Part shown: positions 23,727-33,538 of the stretch, in pieces
How the letters are laid out: every line of letters starts with the position of its first letter
How positions within the stretch are numbered: position 1 is the stretch's first letter
Assembly: GCA_032622095.1 (NCBI GenBank)
Contig: CP136069.1
Span: 109,152,278 to 109,216,277 of the forward strand
Origin: Siphonodentalium dalli
Lineage: Eukaryota; Mollusca; Scaphopoda; Gadilida; Siphonodentaliidae
Direction of reading: 5' to 3'
DNA length: 64,000 nt
Program-made: the position numbers and the translations under genes
Notes under the pieces: generated by a model
What the model saw: the letters and a program-made list of their open reading frames with translations, nothing else
The model's database searches: none
What the model was told of the DNA's origin: nothing

Positions 23727-25540
23727 CTTTTTAGCTCAACTTTACTTTGTAAAGTTTGAGCTATTGCCATGGCTTGGTATCCGTCGTCCGTGTTGGTACG
23801 TGTGTGCATGTGTGACTCGTCAACAATTTCCTTTAGCACGGGCTACAGGTCGTACCTTTGGTCGTATCATTATGAAATTTGTCATGGCTGTTGACATTGA
23901 CATGTAGATGGGAACGAGTCATTTTGTGGTCATTCGGCAAAATAAACATGGCCGACAGTGGCCATCTTGGATTTCAAAAGTCAATCCATTAGCACGGGCT
24001 ACAGTTCATCTGATCATCATGAAATTTGTCATGGATGTTAATATTGACATGTAGATGGGAACGAGTCATTTTGGGGTCGTTCGGCCAAAAAACATGGCCG
24101 CCAGTAGCCATCTTGGATTTTACTCTTTGCATGACTAAATTCTTTGGCGCGGGCTACAGGTTGTAGCTTTGGTCAGAACTTCATGAAATTTGTCATGGAT
24201 ATGTTAACAATGACATGTAGATGGAACGAGTGATTTTGGGGTCGTTCGGCCAAAAAACATGGCCGCCAGCAGCCATCTTGGATTTCACTCTTTGCATGAC
24301 TAAATCCTTTGGCGCGGGCTACAGGTCGTACCTTTGGTCTGATCTTTATGAAATTTGTCATGAATGTTGATATTGACATGTAGATGGGAACGAATCATTT
24401 TGGGGTGATACGGCCAAAAAACATGGCCGCTGGCGGCCATCTTGGATTTAAAAATTCAATCCATTGGCACGGGCTACAGGTCGTACTGTTCGTCTGATCA
24501 TCATGATATTTATCATGGATGTTAATATTAACATGTAGATGGGAGCGAGTGATTTTGGGGTCGTTTGGCTAAAAAACATGTCCACCAGCAGCCATCTTGG
24601 ATTTTACTCTTTGCATGACTATATCCTTTGGCACAGGCTACAGGTCGTACCTTTGATCAGATCATTAGCTCAACTTACTTTGTAAGTTTGAGCTATTGCC
24701 ATGGTTTGGCGGCTGTCGTCCGTGTGTGCATCAACAATTTCCTTTGGCGCTGGCTACATGTTGTATCTTTGGTCGGATCTTCATGAAATTTGTCATGGAT
24801 GTTAACAATGACATATTATTATTATTTAATACATTTATAACGCGCAAATTCCATATACATGTTCACATGCGCAACAAAGTTATAGTTTACACGAGTCTGA
24901 AAAAAGTTGTCGAGAAATAAAAATTACGATACCAGTAGCTGCATGTTAGTCAGTTTCAAAAGCTAATTTAAAGAATTACAAAAGTCAATCCAGTACAGGT
25001 CGTACTGTTCGTCTGATCATCATGAAATTTGTAGTGGATGTTAACAATGAAATGTAGATGTGAACGAGTAATTTTGGGGTCATTTGGCAAAAAAAACATG
25101 GCCACCAGTGGCCATCTTGGATTTCAAAATTCAATCCATTAGCACGGGCTACAGGTCGTATTGTTCGTCTGATCATCATGAAATTTGTAGTGGATGTTAA
25201 CAATGACATGTAGATGGGAACGGGTCATTTTGGGGTCATTCGGCCAAACAACATGACCGCCAGCAGCCATCTTGGATTTTACTCTTTACATGACTAAATC
25301 CTTTGACACAGGCTACAGGTTGTATCTTTTGTCGAATCATCATGAAATTTGTGATGGATGTTAACATTGACATGTAAATGGAATCAAGTCTTTTTGGGGT
25401 GTATTCGGCAAAAAAACATGGCTGCCACTGGCCATATTGGATTTTACTAGGCCTTTCAACATTCCTAATCACTCCATTGACTGTAACACATAAAATTATT
25501 TCCATTCCAAGTTGAGCTACAGCGTCATTGACACTTTATT
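23727..25540 (+). mobile_element. F1 composite: two heads, one tail, with a 170-bp foreign insert
   Basis: The first head (TAGCTCAACTTTACTTTG, TAAAGTTTGAGC) is at 23727. After six monomers a second head (TAGCTCAACTTACTTTG, TAAGTTTGAGC) starts at 24668 in mid-monomer. At 24816-24985 unrelated sequence (ATTATTATTTAATACATTTA, TAACGCGCAAATTCC) interrupts the second array. Only one tail is found, AAGTTGAGCTACAGCGTCAT and TGACACTTTAT near 25508-25540. Nested insertion followed by loss of one tail, or recombination between two copies, would explain this. Confidence 0.7.
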
Positions 25541-25552
25541 TTCATTATTTTG

Positions 25553-25685
25553 ACCCCACGCATGACTTGCGCCCAATTTTTGAACAGCTGGACAGGCGTA
25601 TGTGAACTAGTTTGTGATTTCTAAATGGACGAATGGTGGCACAAGAAGAATCCATAAGGATAGCCCCCTGGCTGTTGTGGTGGAA
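25553..25685 (+). repeat. direct repeat flanking the F1 composite, right copy
   Basis: Same landmarks as 23564-23700, roughly 80-85 percent identical by eye. It is far longer than a target duplication, so it is a duplicated repeat copy rather than a TSD. Confidence 0.65.
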
Positions 25686-25687
25686 AC

Positions 25688-25756
25688 TGGCCAGCTCGCC
25701 CCAGGGCCCACTCGCCCCAGTCGACATGGGCCAGCTCGCCCCGGGCCAACTCGGTC
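25688..25756 (+). repeat. short GC-rich repeats, CCAGCTCGCCCC type
   Basis: GGCCAGCTCGCCCC appears twice, with variants CCCACTCGCCCCAG and GGCCAACTCGG between and after. It stands out as a GC island in AT-rich surroundings. Confidence 0.5.
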
Positions 25757-25872
25757 CAAGGGATAATGTCTTATTTAAGTTGTTTTCTTTGGTGTCGTTT
25801 TGCTTGCTTTCTCTCTCCCTCCAAAGGGTTGTCGGGAGATAGATTGGATAGTTGGGTAGTAGTGATAATTAT

Positions 25873-26045
25873 TTATTTCGCTGATAACAGAGCTGTTTCA
25901 AAATCAAGCACATTGGTCACAGCAGGATGGTCTTGTCTGGCCACGACTTCTCTTAACACTTTGACATTGTCGGAACGCATACGTCTTGACATGAAGACGA
26001 ACACAAGAGGAAACTGCTTTCTTTTACAATCCTTCTGAACAAAAG

Positions 26046-26046
<1 letters not shown>
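25873..26046 (-). pseudogene. MULE-like transposase fragment
   Basis: A minus-strand frame of about 55 codons contains FPLVFVFMSRR followed by VKVLREVV and VLDFETALLSAK. This resembles the MULE transposase core (PLVFALMS..., then a ...DFExA motif). It begins at the poly-G run at 26047-26076 and ends within 180 bp, so only a scrap survives. The assignment is from pattern memory, and the aspartate of DFE could be a catalytic-region residue. It could have supplied the transposase of a neighbouring element. Confidence 0.5.
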
Positions 26047-26078
<32 letters not shown>

Positions 26079-26590
26079 CTAGATCGATCATGCCATGAAT
26101 CTCTACTGTGTTCTCTATGCTTTAGTCAGAGTATAGCATTATGACACAGGTGTTACCTTGACTTTGATGATGCAATCGTGAAAATCGATCACTGTTTGAA
26201 CATAATTAGGCTATGTTCAACTTATCGAAATAATTATTGCAGCATATAATTAGTAGTAATTACAGAAAACAAAATTAATGTACAGTATAATTATACAAAA
26301 GCAGCCTGTGCACACCCTTATAATTGTCAGTTAAATGTTATGACTGCTTCGCGTATTTATAACTTTTGCACTGGAGATTTGCATGGAATTTTCCATTAAT
26401 ATTTTCGCAGGTCTGTAGATGCTCTTAATTTACCATATTGGGATTCATGAAAAAACTACGGAATTACTGCTAAATTGTTAATGCTGAAGTATACAGGGGA
26501 CCCCCCCCCCCCATATGTCATGGGATACAAATATCGATCTATACTCTGACTAAAGCATAGAGAACACAGCAGAGATTCATGGTATGACAA
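26047..26590. mobile_element. MITE-like poly-G/poly-C module with about 50-bp inverted ends
   Basis: A 30-nt poly-G run at 26047-26076 precedes TCATGCCATGAATCTCTACT and GTGTTCTCTATGCTTTAGTC (26088-26140). The inverse of this occurs at 26541-26588. The interior (26140-26510) matches 13530-13860 of PIF-like copy 1 (TTGACTTTGATGATGCAATC, TTAGGCTATGTTCAACTTAT). This suggests an independent MITE that is nested in copy 1. Confidence 0.55.
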
Positions 26591-27000
26591 TTTGCATAAC
26601 AAAACAGTGGTGTATGATCTATATTAGTTATGGAACGAACAACTTTCGATATTGTTTATGATTTATTTCAATAATAGTATGCCAGTTCGACATTATACAA
26701 TACAAAAACATACAATAAAAGTTAGATTGCACCCGGAAAAAACAGTTTTTCTTTAAAAAGTATTAAGCATGTAAATCTTCTAAAATATGATCCTGAAGAC
26801 ATGTTTCGCTTCCTAACGTGCCTGGGTTGTATTTGTCACATTAAATTATATGTTGATATTACCAAAGAGGCTAGATGTCGTAGGTAGCAACTTATTCATG
26901 AATAACGAATCTGGAACAAGCGCACGGATTCAGGACCATCAGATTTTTGAAGCTTGACATGCTAATTACCTTAACAGCACGACTTTTCCGGGCACAATTT
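26591..27000. other. unassigned spacer
   Basis: No gene or repeat structure recognised. Confidence 0.35.
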
Positions 27001-27029
27001 TAGTTTTCCCGTATCGAAATGGTTGTTTA

Positions 27030-27640
27030 CTGCAAGTTAGCGGCAAATGTGCGGCATGTTTGCAGCAAATGGTTTGTTCGCAGAAAGTCAATTGCACATA
27101 TTCGCAGATCTTTCCCGCAAACTTTTTGTTTGCTGCAACTTTGCTGTAAATTTAGTTTGTTTGCTGCAACTTTGCAGAAAATTTAAATTCAAGGCAAACC
27201 ATTTGCGATAAGTTCACTGTGAGTAAATTTTAGATTAATAGTTTCAAGTTTGCGGTAAGTGTGCTGGAATCTTGGTTTGGAATATTTGTTCGCTGCATGT
27301 GCTTTTCAAACTTGGAATTTCATTTTTTTTTTCACTAAATAATTATTTAAAGTTTGGATTTAATAATTTGAAACATTAAATTAATTAAGGCATCAATCCT
27401 TGGCCGAGTGTTTTTATTTTAGCAATCCACAAATATTTCATGTTTATTTTTTTGCAGTTAATTTAGATTGGATGCAAAAGTTTGCGATAAGTTCACAGTG
27501 AATTTTATATTAGTTTCAAGTTCGCAGTTAGTGCATTGGAATCTTTGTTCGCCACATGTGCGTTTTAAACTTGGAATATTTCAATTTTTTTTTCACCATA
27601 TATTTGTTTAAAATTTGGGTTTGTTAATTTGCATCATTGA
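27030..27640. repeat. degenerate tandem/direct repeats rich in GCAAAC and GCTGCAACTTTG
   Basis: Short units (TTTGTTTGCTGCAACTTTGC twice, near 27120 and 27160) grade into a longer direct repeat: 27205-27380 and 27475-27640 share TTTGCGATAAGTTCAC, TAGTTTCAAGTT, TTGTTCGC and AAACTTGGAAT. The repeat period is about 275 bp. Confidence 0.6.
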
Positions 27641-27752
27641 TTTCAACATAATCCACAGCAAAATAAAGCAATGCTGTGAAACACCGTGGTAACATGTGAT
27701 TATTGTGATATCTATATTCAGCTTGATTAAATTTGCCGTGGGGACATTTTTC

Positions 27753-28006
27753 CTAATTTCGGGGGCTGATTATTTTTTTTAAATTCCGATCTAACAAGCG
27801 ATGGATTAAATTATGCAATTTATGGACAACAAAATTCCAAATAATGTTTTTAAAAGGTTCAATACCCCATGTGGCTTTGAAAGTTCTATTGTCGGATACA
27901 CAGAAATTGGAATCACTGACCTTTATGCAATTTTTTGAGATTTTTTTGGAGTTATAGGCATTAGGGTTCAGAAGAATGGCAGGTAATTTTCTGGAGATTC
28001 CTCCAC
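27753..28006 (-). other. open frame of unknown nature beside the LINE 3' end
   Basis: About 85 open codons on the minus strand (with motifs such as SRKLPAILLNP and KATWGIEPF) continue in frame from a short MGCSSLKGGK reading inside the LINE 3' UTR. I do not recognise it. It could be an old coding remnant or chance. There is no splice or start evidence. Confidence 0.2.
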
Positions 28007-28336
28007 CTTGCTTGCTTGTTGTGGATTTCCCTCCTTTAAGTGAGGAGCACCCCATTATATTGGGTATATAAAATAATGGAAGTAAAAATAAGTCAAATAA
28101 AACCAAGTAAAACTACAGTAATGATAAAATAGTTGGTAAAATTGTGGTACTAGTGAGTTAAAAGATTTGTGTGTGCGTAAGTTGCACTTAAAAACTTTTA
28201 GGTTGAGCTTTCATATGTACATATGTACATGTATATTTTTGTTTTGTTTTTAAGATTGGTATAGTTAAAATTGTCGTATTGACAAGAATATTTACAGGTA
28301 GTTGTTTTGCCTGTACAGCTCGGCTAGTTTGTCATT

Positions 28337-30916
28337 TTATATGTGCTTGTCTGCTTCTGTTTTCAAAGTGTTTACTCTATGCACATGGATTGAGTATAAG
28401 AAATTTCTTGCCAGTTTTTCAATTTGTTCTTTTTCTATATCGGTGAAGTTCCAGGTTTCTAGTTTTGTGCAGTCTAAGGTTAATTGAGTTAAGAGTTCTG
28501 GTTGATCAATAATGTATTTGTCAGTGGTAGTTTTTGAGAGACATAATTTGAGTTTTTGTATGTAACGATGTCGTTGGTTACTAGTGTTCGGACATTGTGA
28601 AATGAAGTGTATTCTGTCCTCATCAGCTAGTTTGCATAGTGGACATATGGCAGAGGTCAGGTTTTGTCTGAATCTTTTTCTATTTATTTGTAGTAAATAA
28701 GTGTCTGTCATCAACCATGTTTTTATAATAGCCTTTTTTGTGGCAGCGGGCGAGTATTTTGATGAATCCCATACAAGATGACATTTGCTGCTGGAATTTT
28801 TTTGCAGTTTGATCATTGCTAATGTTGTTTTACTGGAGAACTCTCTGTCATTAATATCATGCCAATATTGGTATATAGCTTTTTTACATATTGTTTTCCA
28901 TTTGTTGGCATCTTCCTTACTGTGGATGGTGTTTATGATATGCAGTGGGTCAGGAAGGGTATATTTGGAAAGTATGTCTCTGACATGTATAAACCAGCTA
29001 TGGCTGTTGTCATTTTTCATGATAAGTTGCCTTATTGCAAGATCTCGCTCTGCAGAGTTGTGTGTTTTGGCTATATTAATATAGAATGTTGTAATTTTGA
29101 GATCTATAGTGCCTTGGATGGGAATAGCTCCAATAAGTGCATTTGTAGCAGCATTTGCTGTGCGTGTTGATAAACTCTGCAATTGTCTCATGGTTTTTCG
29201 TTGGAAACGTTCGAGTTCATCTATGTCTTTTTTTTTCATATGTAGGATTTCTATACCATGCAGCATTCTAGGAATGACAAAAGTGTTCCACATTTGGTAT
29301 GCTATTACTGGTGATATACCGTTTGTTCCATGTAGCCCTGTACCCATCAAGGAGTATAGGGTTCGTCTGCCCATTGTTATTCGTTTTGGGATATCTGGGG
29401 TATTTGTTGGATTACGCTCTACACCTAGGTGTTTGGTGGAGCCTACGATATTAACAGGAGTTCCACCTAGGACAGTTTTTATTTCACCATTCATTTTTTG
29501 TGTAGATGTTTTCATTTGGACAATTTCGCATTTAGTTGCGTTCATTGCGAATCGATCTTTACATGAGTTGTTGTATACAATACTTGTGAGAGTTTGTAAA
29601 TCAGATGTTGTTTTTGCTAAGATGGCTACATCATCTGCACAGGTGGGGGCTGTTATATCAATTGTGCCAATTTTAAACCCAGCTGCATTATTACTTAGCT
29701 GATTTAGCATGTCGTTGTTAAATCTTTTATAGAGCATTGCTGATAATTTAGCCCCTTGTCTTATTCCTTGGTGAAGTAGTATATCTGAGGAGTATGATCC
29801 ACCCCATTTTACCTTTGTATTCGCCTCATGATGTAATGAATTTACAAGTAGCCATAGGTCGCTGTGGATCCCATCAATGAAAAGTTTTCTCAGTAGGCTT
29901 TTATGCCATACAACGTCAAATGCTTTTTCAGCATCCAGGGTTTCTAATATTAATGTCTCATTTAAGTCTTTGCTTTCATTGTATGCTTCAGTTATCATAA
30001 GCCCAGCAACTAGAGGTGATGTGCCTTGAGTGAAGCCACGTTGCATTTTATTTTGTGATGGTAATAGTATGTTGTCTAGTTTGTCTTGCAGGGTTGCTTC
30101 TAGGATTTTACATATTATGGAGCTGATAGTTATGCCCCTGTAATTCCCTGGTTTTGTTGGGTCTTTGTCCTTTTTTGGTACAGGTGTTAATATACCGATT
30201 TTTATTTCTTTTGGCACTTCTAGTTTTTCATATATAGTGTTTATGATGTTCATGATTATTGGGGCAGTTTCTTCTATGCTATATTTGAGGTGTTCAGCCG
30301 TAATTCCAGCATAGTCAGCTGCTTTATTTAGTTTGAGCTTATTGACAATTGTTTTAATTTCATGCAGTGTGACTGGTTCTAAAGATGGTGTATTAGCACG
30401 ACATATTTGTTCAATAGCTTCAATATCAGCCGAGACTTGTTTGTGGAATGTATCATCAAATCTATCGGCAGTTTTTGGTTCTGACAGTTTTTTGAAGTGT
30501 TTAAACCACCCATCCATCATCTGTTCGGCACCATATTGGTGTCCATCTATTTCAATATACTCAGTGACTACACTCTTGGTGAGCCTTTGTTTATTTATAA
30601 GTTTATAGAATAGTACTTGATCATTAGATGCATTGGCTTGAGAGATTTCATCATATAGTTGGGTTCTCTCTGCAGCTATTTGTTGCCTTTGTGTACATCT
30701 TAATTTCTTTTTAGTGGCCATTTTTGCCATTTTAAGTGGATTATTTGTGTCAACTGGCCTACCTGCCGTTTTCCATTGATAATGGGCCTTTTTACTTTCT
30801 TGTATCGCACTGGCTATACTGGGGTTCCATTGTTTTTTACCATTGGAGCTTTTTTTATGCATTTTGGCAGGTGTGGCTTTCTCTGCTGCGCTTATTATCA
30901 TTTGGCCAAACTTCAC
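28337..30916 (-). CDS. LINE reverse transcriptase with C-terminal zinc knuckle, left copy
   Basis: 859 codons without interruption, nearly identical to the right-hand copy. It synthesises cDNA at the nicked target. Domains in order: N-terminal linker (about 1-190), RT from the ADYAGITAEHLK motif (about 199-210), LDAEKAFDVVWH (about 327-338), QGIRQGAKLSAM, then catalytic CADD near 426-429. The connection region is followed by a CCHC knuckle (CPLCKLADEDRIHFISQC, 758-775). Differences from the right copy include Asn for Asp after QICRA, Tyr for Asp in the TDTxLLQ motif, and Pro for Thr in SQCxNTSNQ. The first codon listed is GTG; the frame is open upstream to 31015, so translation most likely enters by -1 frameshifting from the endonuclease ORF, not from this codon. 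Confidence 0.9.
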   Translation of the reverse strand: MKFGQMIISAAEKATPAKMHKKSSNGKKQWNPSIASAIQESKKAHYQWKTAGRPVDTNNPLKMAKMATKKKLRCTQRQQIAAERTQLYDEISQANASNDQVLFYKLINKQRLTKSVVTEYIEIDGHQYGAEQMMDGWFKHFKKLSEPKTADRFDDTFHKQVSADIEAIEQICRANTPSLEPVTLHEIKTIVNKLKLNKAADYAGITAEHLKYSIEETAPIIMNIINTIYEKLEVPKEIKIGILTPVPKKDKDPTKPGNYRGITISSIICKILEATLQDKLDNILLPSQNKMQRGFTQGTSPLVAGLMITEAYNESKDLNETLILETLDAEKAFDVVWHKSLLRKLFIDGIHSDLWLLVNSLHHEANTKVKWGGSYSSDILLHQGIRQGAKLSAMLYKRFNNDMLNQLSNNAAGFKIGTIDITAPTCADDVAILAKTTSDLQTLTSIVYNNSCKDRFAMNATKCEIVQMKTSTQKMNGEIKTVLGGTPVNIVGSTKHLGVERNPTNTPDIPKRITMGRRTLYSLMGTGLHGTNGISPVIAYQMWNTFVIPRMLHGIEILHMKKKDIDELERFQRKTMRQLQSLSTRTANAATNALIGAIPIQGTIDLKITTFYINIAKTHNSAERDLAIRQLIMKNDNSHSWFIHVRDILSKYTLPDPLHIINTIHSKEDANKWKTICKKAIYQYWHDINDREFSSKTTLAMIKLQKNSSSKCHLVWDSSKYSPAATKKAIIKTWLMTDTYLLQINRKRFRQNLTSAICPLCKLADEDRIHFISQCPNTSNQRHRYIQKLKLCLSKTTTDKYIIDQPELLTQLTLDCTKLETWNFTDIEKEQIEKLARNFLYSIHVHRVNTLKTEADKHI

Positions 30917-30996
30917 AATGGATTCTTCCAGATTATTGTGTATAGTGGTCTGTGTTAGGTGATTGGTTTTGTCTATATGCTGTCTGTAGAGGACTA

Positions 30997-31902
30997 TTAA
31001 ATCACATTTTTTCCACTATTTTGTATTTTTTCAAAGGGTGCTATTTTCATTTCGACTTTAATGAGCTCATGATCAGATACATTTGATGGAACATCGATAA
31101 CTTGCATATTTGATAGAATTTTGTCATGTTTTGTGGATTCAATAAAATAGTCTATGATGGATTGTGATTTCCCATTATGATGTCTAAATGTGAATTCCGG
31201 GACATATCCATTGGGTATGGTAAGCTCATGGTCTATATAGAACTTTTTGAAAAGTTTGTCTTGCTCATTAGGTGGTTGTCTATCTAATGAAGCGTTCATA
31301 TCCCCTGCTATTATTATTTTATGATCTGAGTATTTTATCATAATAGCATATATTTTTTCCAGTGTCTCATTGTATTCATCTTTATCTTTTTTATCAGCCG
31401 AGTGAGTGTTACTGGGCATGTATGCATTTATTAGGCATATATTTGTTGGGCTGCTTTTGATTGTAATACAGATAATTCGGTTGTCACCATCTTCTTTAGC
31501 GTTGATGATTTTATTGAGATTTTTGTGCCATAAGGTTGATACTCCCCCATAGCCCCTGATCCGCATGTTTGGTGGTAGTGGTTCATTCTGATCTACTGAC
31601 TTACTGAAGTTGTTAAAGTTTTCCGCTAGTTCTTTTATTCGAGCAATTTGATATTGGAAAAGCCAGTGTTCTTGGATACATATGATGTCATATGTTTCTA
31701 TTGCATGTTGTAATACCACTTTGTTTGTGGTTATATTTTGGATGTTAATTGAAGCTATATTGAGTTTTTGTGTCTCAATTATATTTTCGATTTTTAACGG
31801 AGAATGTTGATTTATTACTGATGTTGTCTCCCATGAATATAGGTCACAGTTTCTAGGTTCATGTTCCGCTTCGGCAGTCGACTGCTTAGTCGAGGGTGGC
31901 AT
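30997..31902 (-). CDS. LINE APE-type endonuclease, left copy
   Basis: 301 codons encoding an apurinic-like endonuclease that nicks the target to prime reverse transcription. Catalytic motifs are in order: INIQN (52-56), IQEHW (76-80, catalytic Glu78), INAYMPSN (158-165), AGDMNA (199-204), IDYF (250-253) and SDH (276-278). The frame is open upstream of the first ATG, so the true start is uncertain. It ends TAA just after a slippery run A AAA AAT (31012-31006 on the minus strand) that connects it to the RT ORF. It carries one Lys (PLKIEN) where the right copy has Arg. All catalytic motifs are intact, so it could be active. Confidence 0.9.
   Translation of the reverse strand: MPPSTKQSTAEAEHEPRNCDLYSWETTSVINQHSPLKIENIIETQKLNIASINIQNITTNKVVLQHAIETYDIICIQEHWLFQYQIARIKELAENFNNFSKSVDQNEPLPPNMRIRGYGGVSTLWHKNLNKIINAKEDGDNRIICITIKSSPTNICLINAYMPSNTHSADKKDKDEYNETLEKIYAIMIKYSDHKIIIAGDMNASLDRQPPNEQDKLFKKFYIDHELTIPNGYVPEFTFRHHNGKSQSIIDYFIESTKHDKILSNMQVIDVPSNVSDHELIKVEMKIAPFEKIQNSGKNVI
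31006..31012 (-). promoter_or_regulatory. -1 frameshift slippery heptamer, left copy
   Basis: Reads A AAA AAT in the endonuclease frame, 6 nt before its TAA stop. The -1 frame leads straight into the RT ORF. The left copy has 3 extra nucleotides just beyond the heptamer (TTTAATAGTC against TTTAGTC), which keeps the RT frame. Confidence 0.6.
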
Positions 31903-32253
31903 GAAACTATGTTTGGTGGAGGTTGTGTTGCTATATTGCTTGTCATTTGTGTTCTGATATGATGTAGTATAAGCTGATGGTTTTGCTTTTCTGTTTTGTT
32001 TTTTCTCACAGTTTTCTGATCTGTCATAGTTTTCTGTGGTATAGACTGGTAATGATTTGTTTGTATGGCCCTTTGGGTCGACCCCCTGCCATGCTCTAAA
32101 AAATGATGTTCAGGTTATCGCTGGCAGTTGGTAGTTTTCTGTTTATCTGTTGCGGTTATTACACGCTTTTGTTGTTGTAAGTTGTGATTATTCTGCATGT
32201 TATCGTTCCGAATATTTTCTACACGATAGTCTGATGTTGCTACCGGTATATGG

Positions 32254-32643
32254 TTGATTAAGTTGGTGTTTTCAATAATACAACAACAAAAGCGTGTAAT
32301 AACCGCAACAGATAAACAGAAAACTACCAACTGCCAGCGAGAACCTGAACATCATTTTTTAGAGCATGGCAGGGGGTCGACCCAAAGGGCCATACAAACA
32401 AATCATTACCAGTCTATACCACAGAAAACTATGACAGATCAGAAAACTGTGAGAAAAAACAAAACAGAAAAGCAAAACCATCAGCTTATACTACATCATA
32501 TCAGAACACAAATGACAAGCAATATAGCAACACAACCTCCACCAAACATAGTTTCATGCCACCCTCGACTAAGCAGTCGACTGCCGAAGCGGAACATGAA
32601 CCTAGAAACTGTGACCTATATTCATGGGAGACAACATCAGTAA
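32254..32643 (+). other. 5' open frame of the right LINE copy, possible ORF1 remnant
   Basis: 129 open codons overlap the endonuclease start by about 90 nt in another frame. The product is basic and Gln/Asn/Thr-rich, without a CCHC or RRM motif that would mark a LINE ORF1. In the endonuclease frame the sequence is also open from 32349, and a third frame has an ATG at 32366 (MAGGRPKGPYK). Which of these is translated cannot be decided from the sequence. Confidence 0.3.
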
Positions 32644-33461
32644 TAAATCAACATTCTCCGTTAAGAATCGAAAATATAATTGAGACACAAAAACTCAATA
32701 TAGCTTCAATTAACATCCAAAATATAACCACAAACAAAGTGGTATTACAACATGCAATAGAAACATATGACATCATATGTATCCAAGAACACTGGCTTTT
32801 CCAATATCAAATTGCTCGAATAAAAGAACTAGCGGAAAACTTTAACAACTTCAGTAAGTCAGTAGATCAGAATGAACCACTACCACCAAACATGCGGATC
32901 AGGGGCTATGGGGGAGTATCAACCTTATGGCACAAAAATCTCAATAAAATCATCAACGCTAAAGAAGATGGTGACAACCGAATTATCTGTATTACAATCA
33001 AAAGCAGCCCAACAAATATATGCCTAATAAATGCATACATGCCCAGTAACACTCACTCGGCTGATAAAAAAGATAAAGATGAATACAATGAGACACTGGA
33101 AAAAATATATGCTATTATGATAAAATACTCAGATCATAAAATAATAATAGCAGGGGATATGAACGCTTCATTAGATAGACAACCACCTAATGAGCAAGAC
33201 AAACTTTTCAAAAAGTTCTATATAGACCATGAGCTTACCATACCCAATGGATATGTCCCGGAATTCACATTTAGACATCATAATGGGAAATCACAATCCA
33301 TCATAGACTATTTTATTGAATCCACAAAACATGACAAAATTCTATCAAATATGCAAGTTATCGATGTTCCATCAAATGTATCTGATCATGAGCTCATTAA
33401 AGTCGAAATGAAAATAGCACCCTTTGAAAAAATACAAAATAGTGGAAAAAATGTGATTTAG
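32556..33461 (+). CDS. LINE APE-type endonuclease, right copy
   Basis: 301 codons, same catalytic set as the left copy (Asn53 region, Glu78, GDMNA at 200-204, SDH at 276-278). The reading frame is open from 32349, so ATG 32556 may be internal. It ends TAG at 33459-33461, 6 nt after the heptamer A AAA AAT. The RT ORF lies in the -1 frame. The element has apparently no separate promoter for the RT ORF, so a fusion by frameshift is the simplest way to express it. Confidence 0.9.
   Translation: MPPSTKQSTAEAEHEPRNCDLYSWETTSVINQHSPLRIENIIETQKLNIASINIQNITTNKVVLQHAIETYDIICIQEHWLFQYQIARIKELAENFNNFSKSVDQNEPLPPNMRIRGYGGVSTLWHKNLNKIINAKEDGDNRIICITIKSSPTNICLINAYMPSNTHSADKKDKDEYNETLEKIYAIMIKYSDHKIIIAGDMNASLDRQPPNEQDKLFKKFYIDHELTIPNGYVPEFTFRHHNGKSQSIIDYFIESTKHDKILSNMQVIDVPSNVSDHELIKVEMKIAPFEKIQNSGKNVI
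33446..33452 (+). promoter_or_regulatory. -1 frameshift slippery heptamer, right copy
   Basis: Codons read GGA AAA AAT GTG ATT TAG. The heptamer A AAA AAT fits X XXY YYZ. After a -1 slip the frame reads AAA AAA TGT GAT TTA and stays open into the RT ORF; that frame opens at 33443, just before the heptamer. A downstream pseudoknot was not evaluated. Confidence 0.6.
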
Positions 33462-33538
33462 TCCTCTACAGACAGCATATAGACAAAACCAATCACCTAA
33501 CACAGACCACTATACACAATAATCTGGAAGAATCCATT

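Larger units (their letters stand above)
28007..32278 (-). mobile_element. near-intact LINE, left copy of a head-to-head pair
   Basis: Non-LTR element read on the minus strand: 5' region, APE endonuclease ORF, RT/zinc-finger ORF and a 330-bp 3' UTR ending in AAGCAAGCAAG. 28007-32179 is matched in inverse by 32279-36447. The arms are almost identical (a handful of substitutions, one 3-nt and one 1-nt indel by eye). The 99 bp at 32180-32278 lack an inverse partner. They continue the left element's open frame upstream, so they are probably left-element 5' sequence rather than a foreign spacer. Left and right copies then abut directly. A stop codon (TAA for GAA) in the 5' open frame distinguishes this copy. 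Confidence 0.9.

Noticed and set aside
25873-26091. Proline-rich N-terminus of a minus-strand protein
   Set aside because: The prolines are the translation of the poly-G run; only the part after it resembles a transposase.
28785-29702. Plus-strand frames of 90-200 codons inside the left LINE copy (and mirror frames in the right copy)
   Set aside because: Antisense shadows of the RT ORF; mirrored identically in the other copy and without family resemblance.
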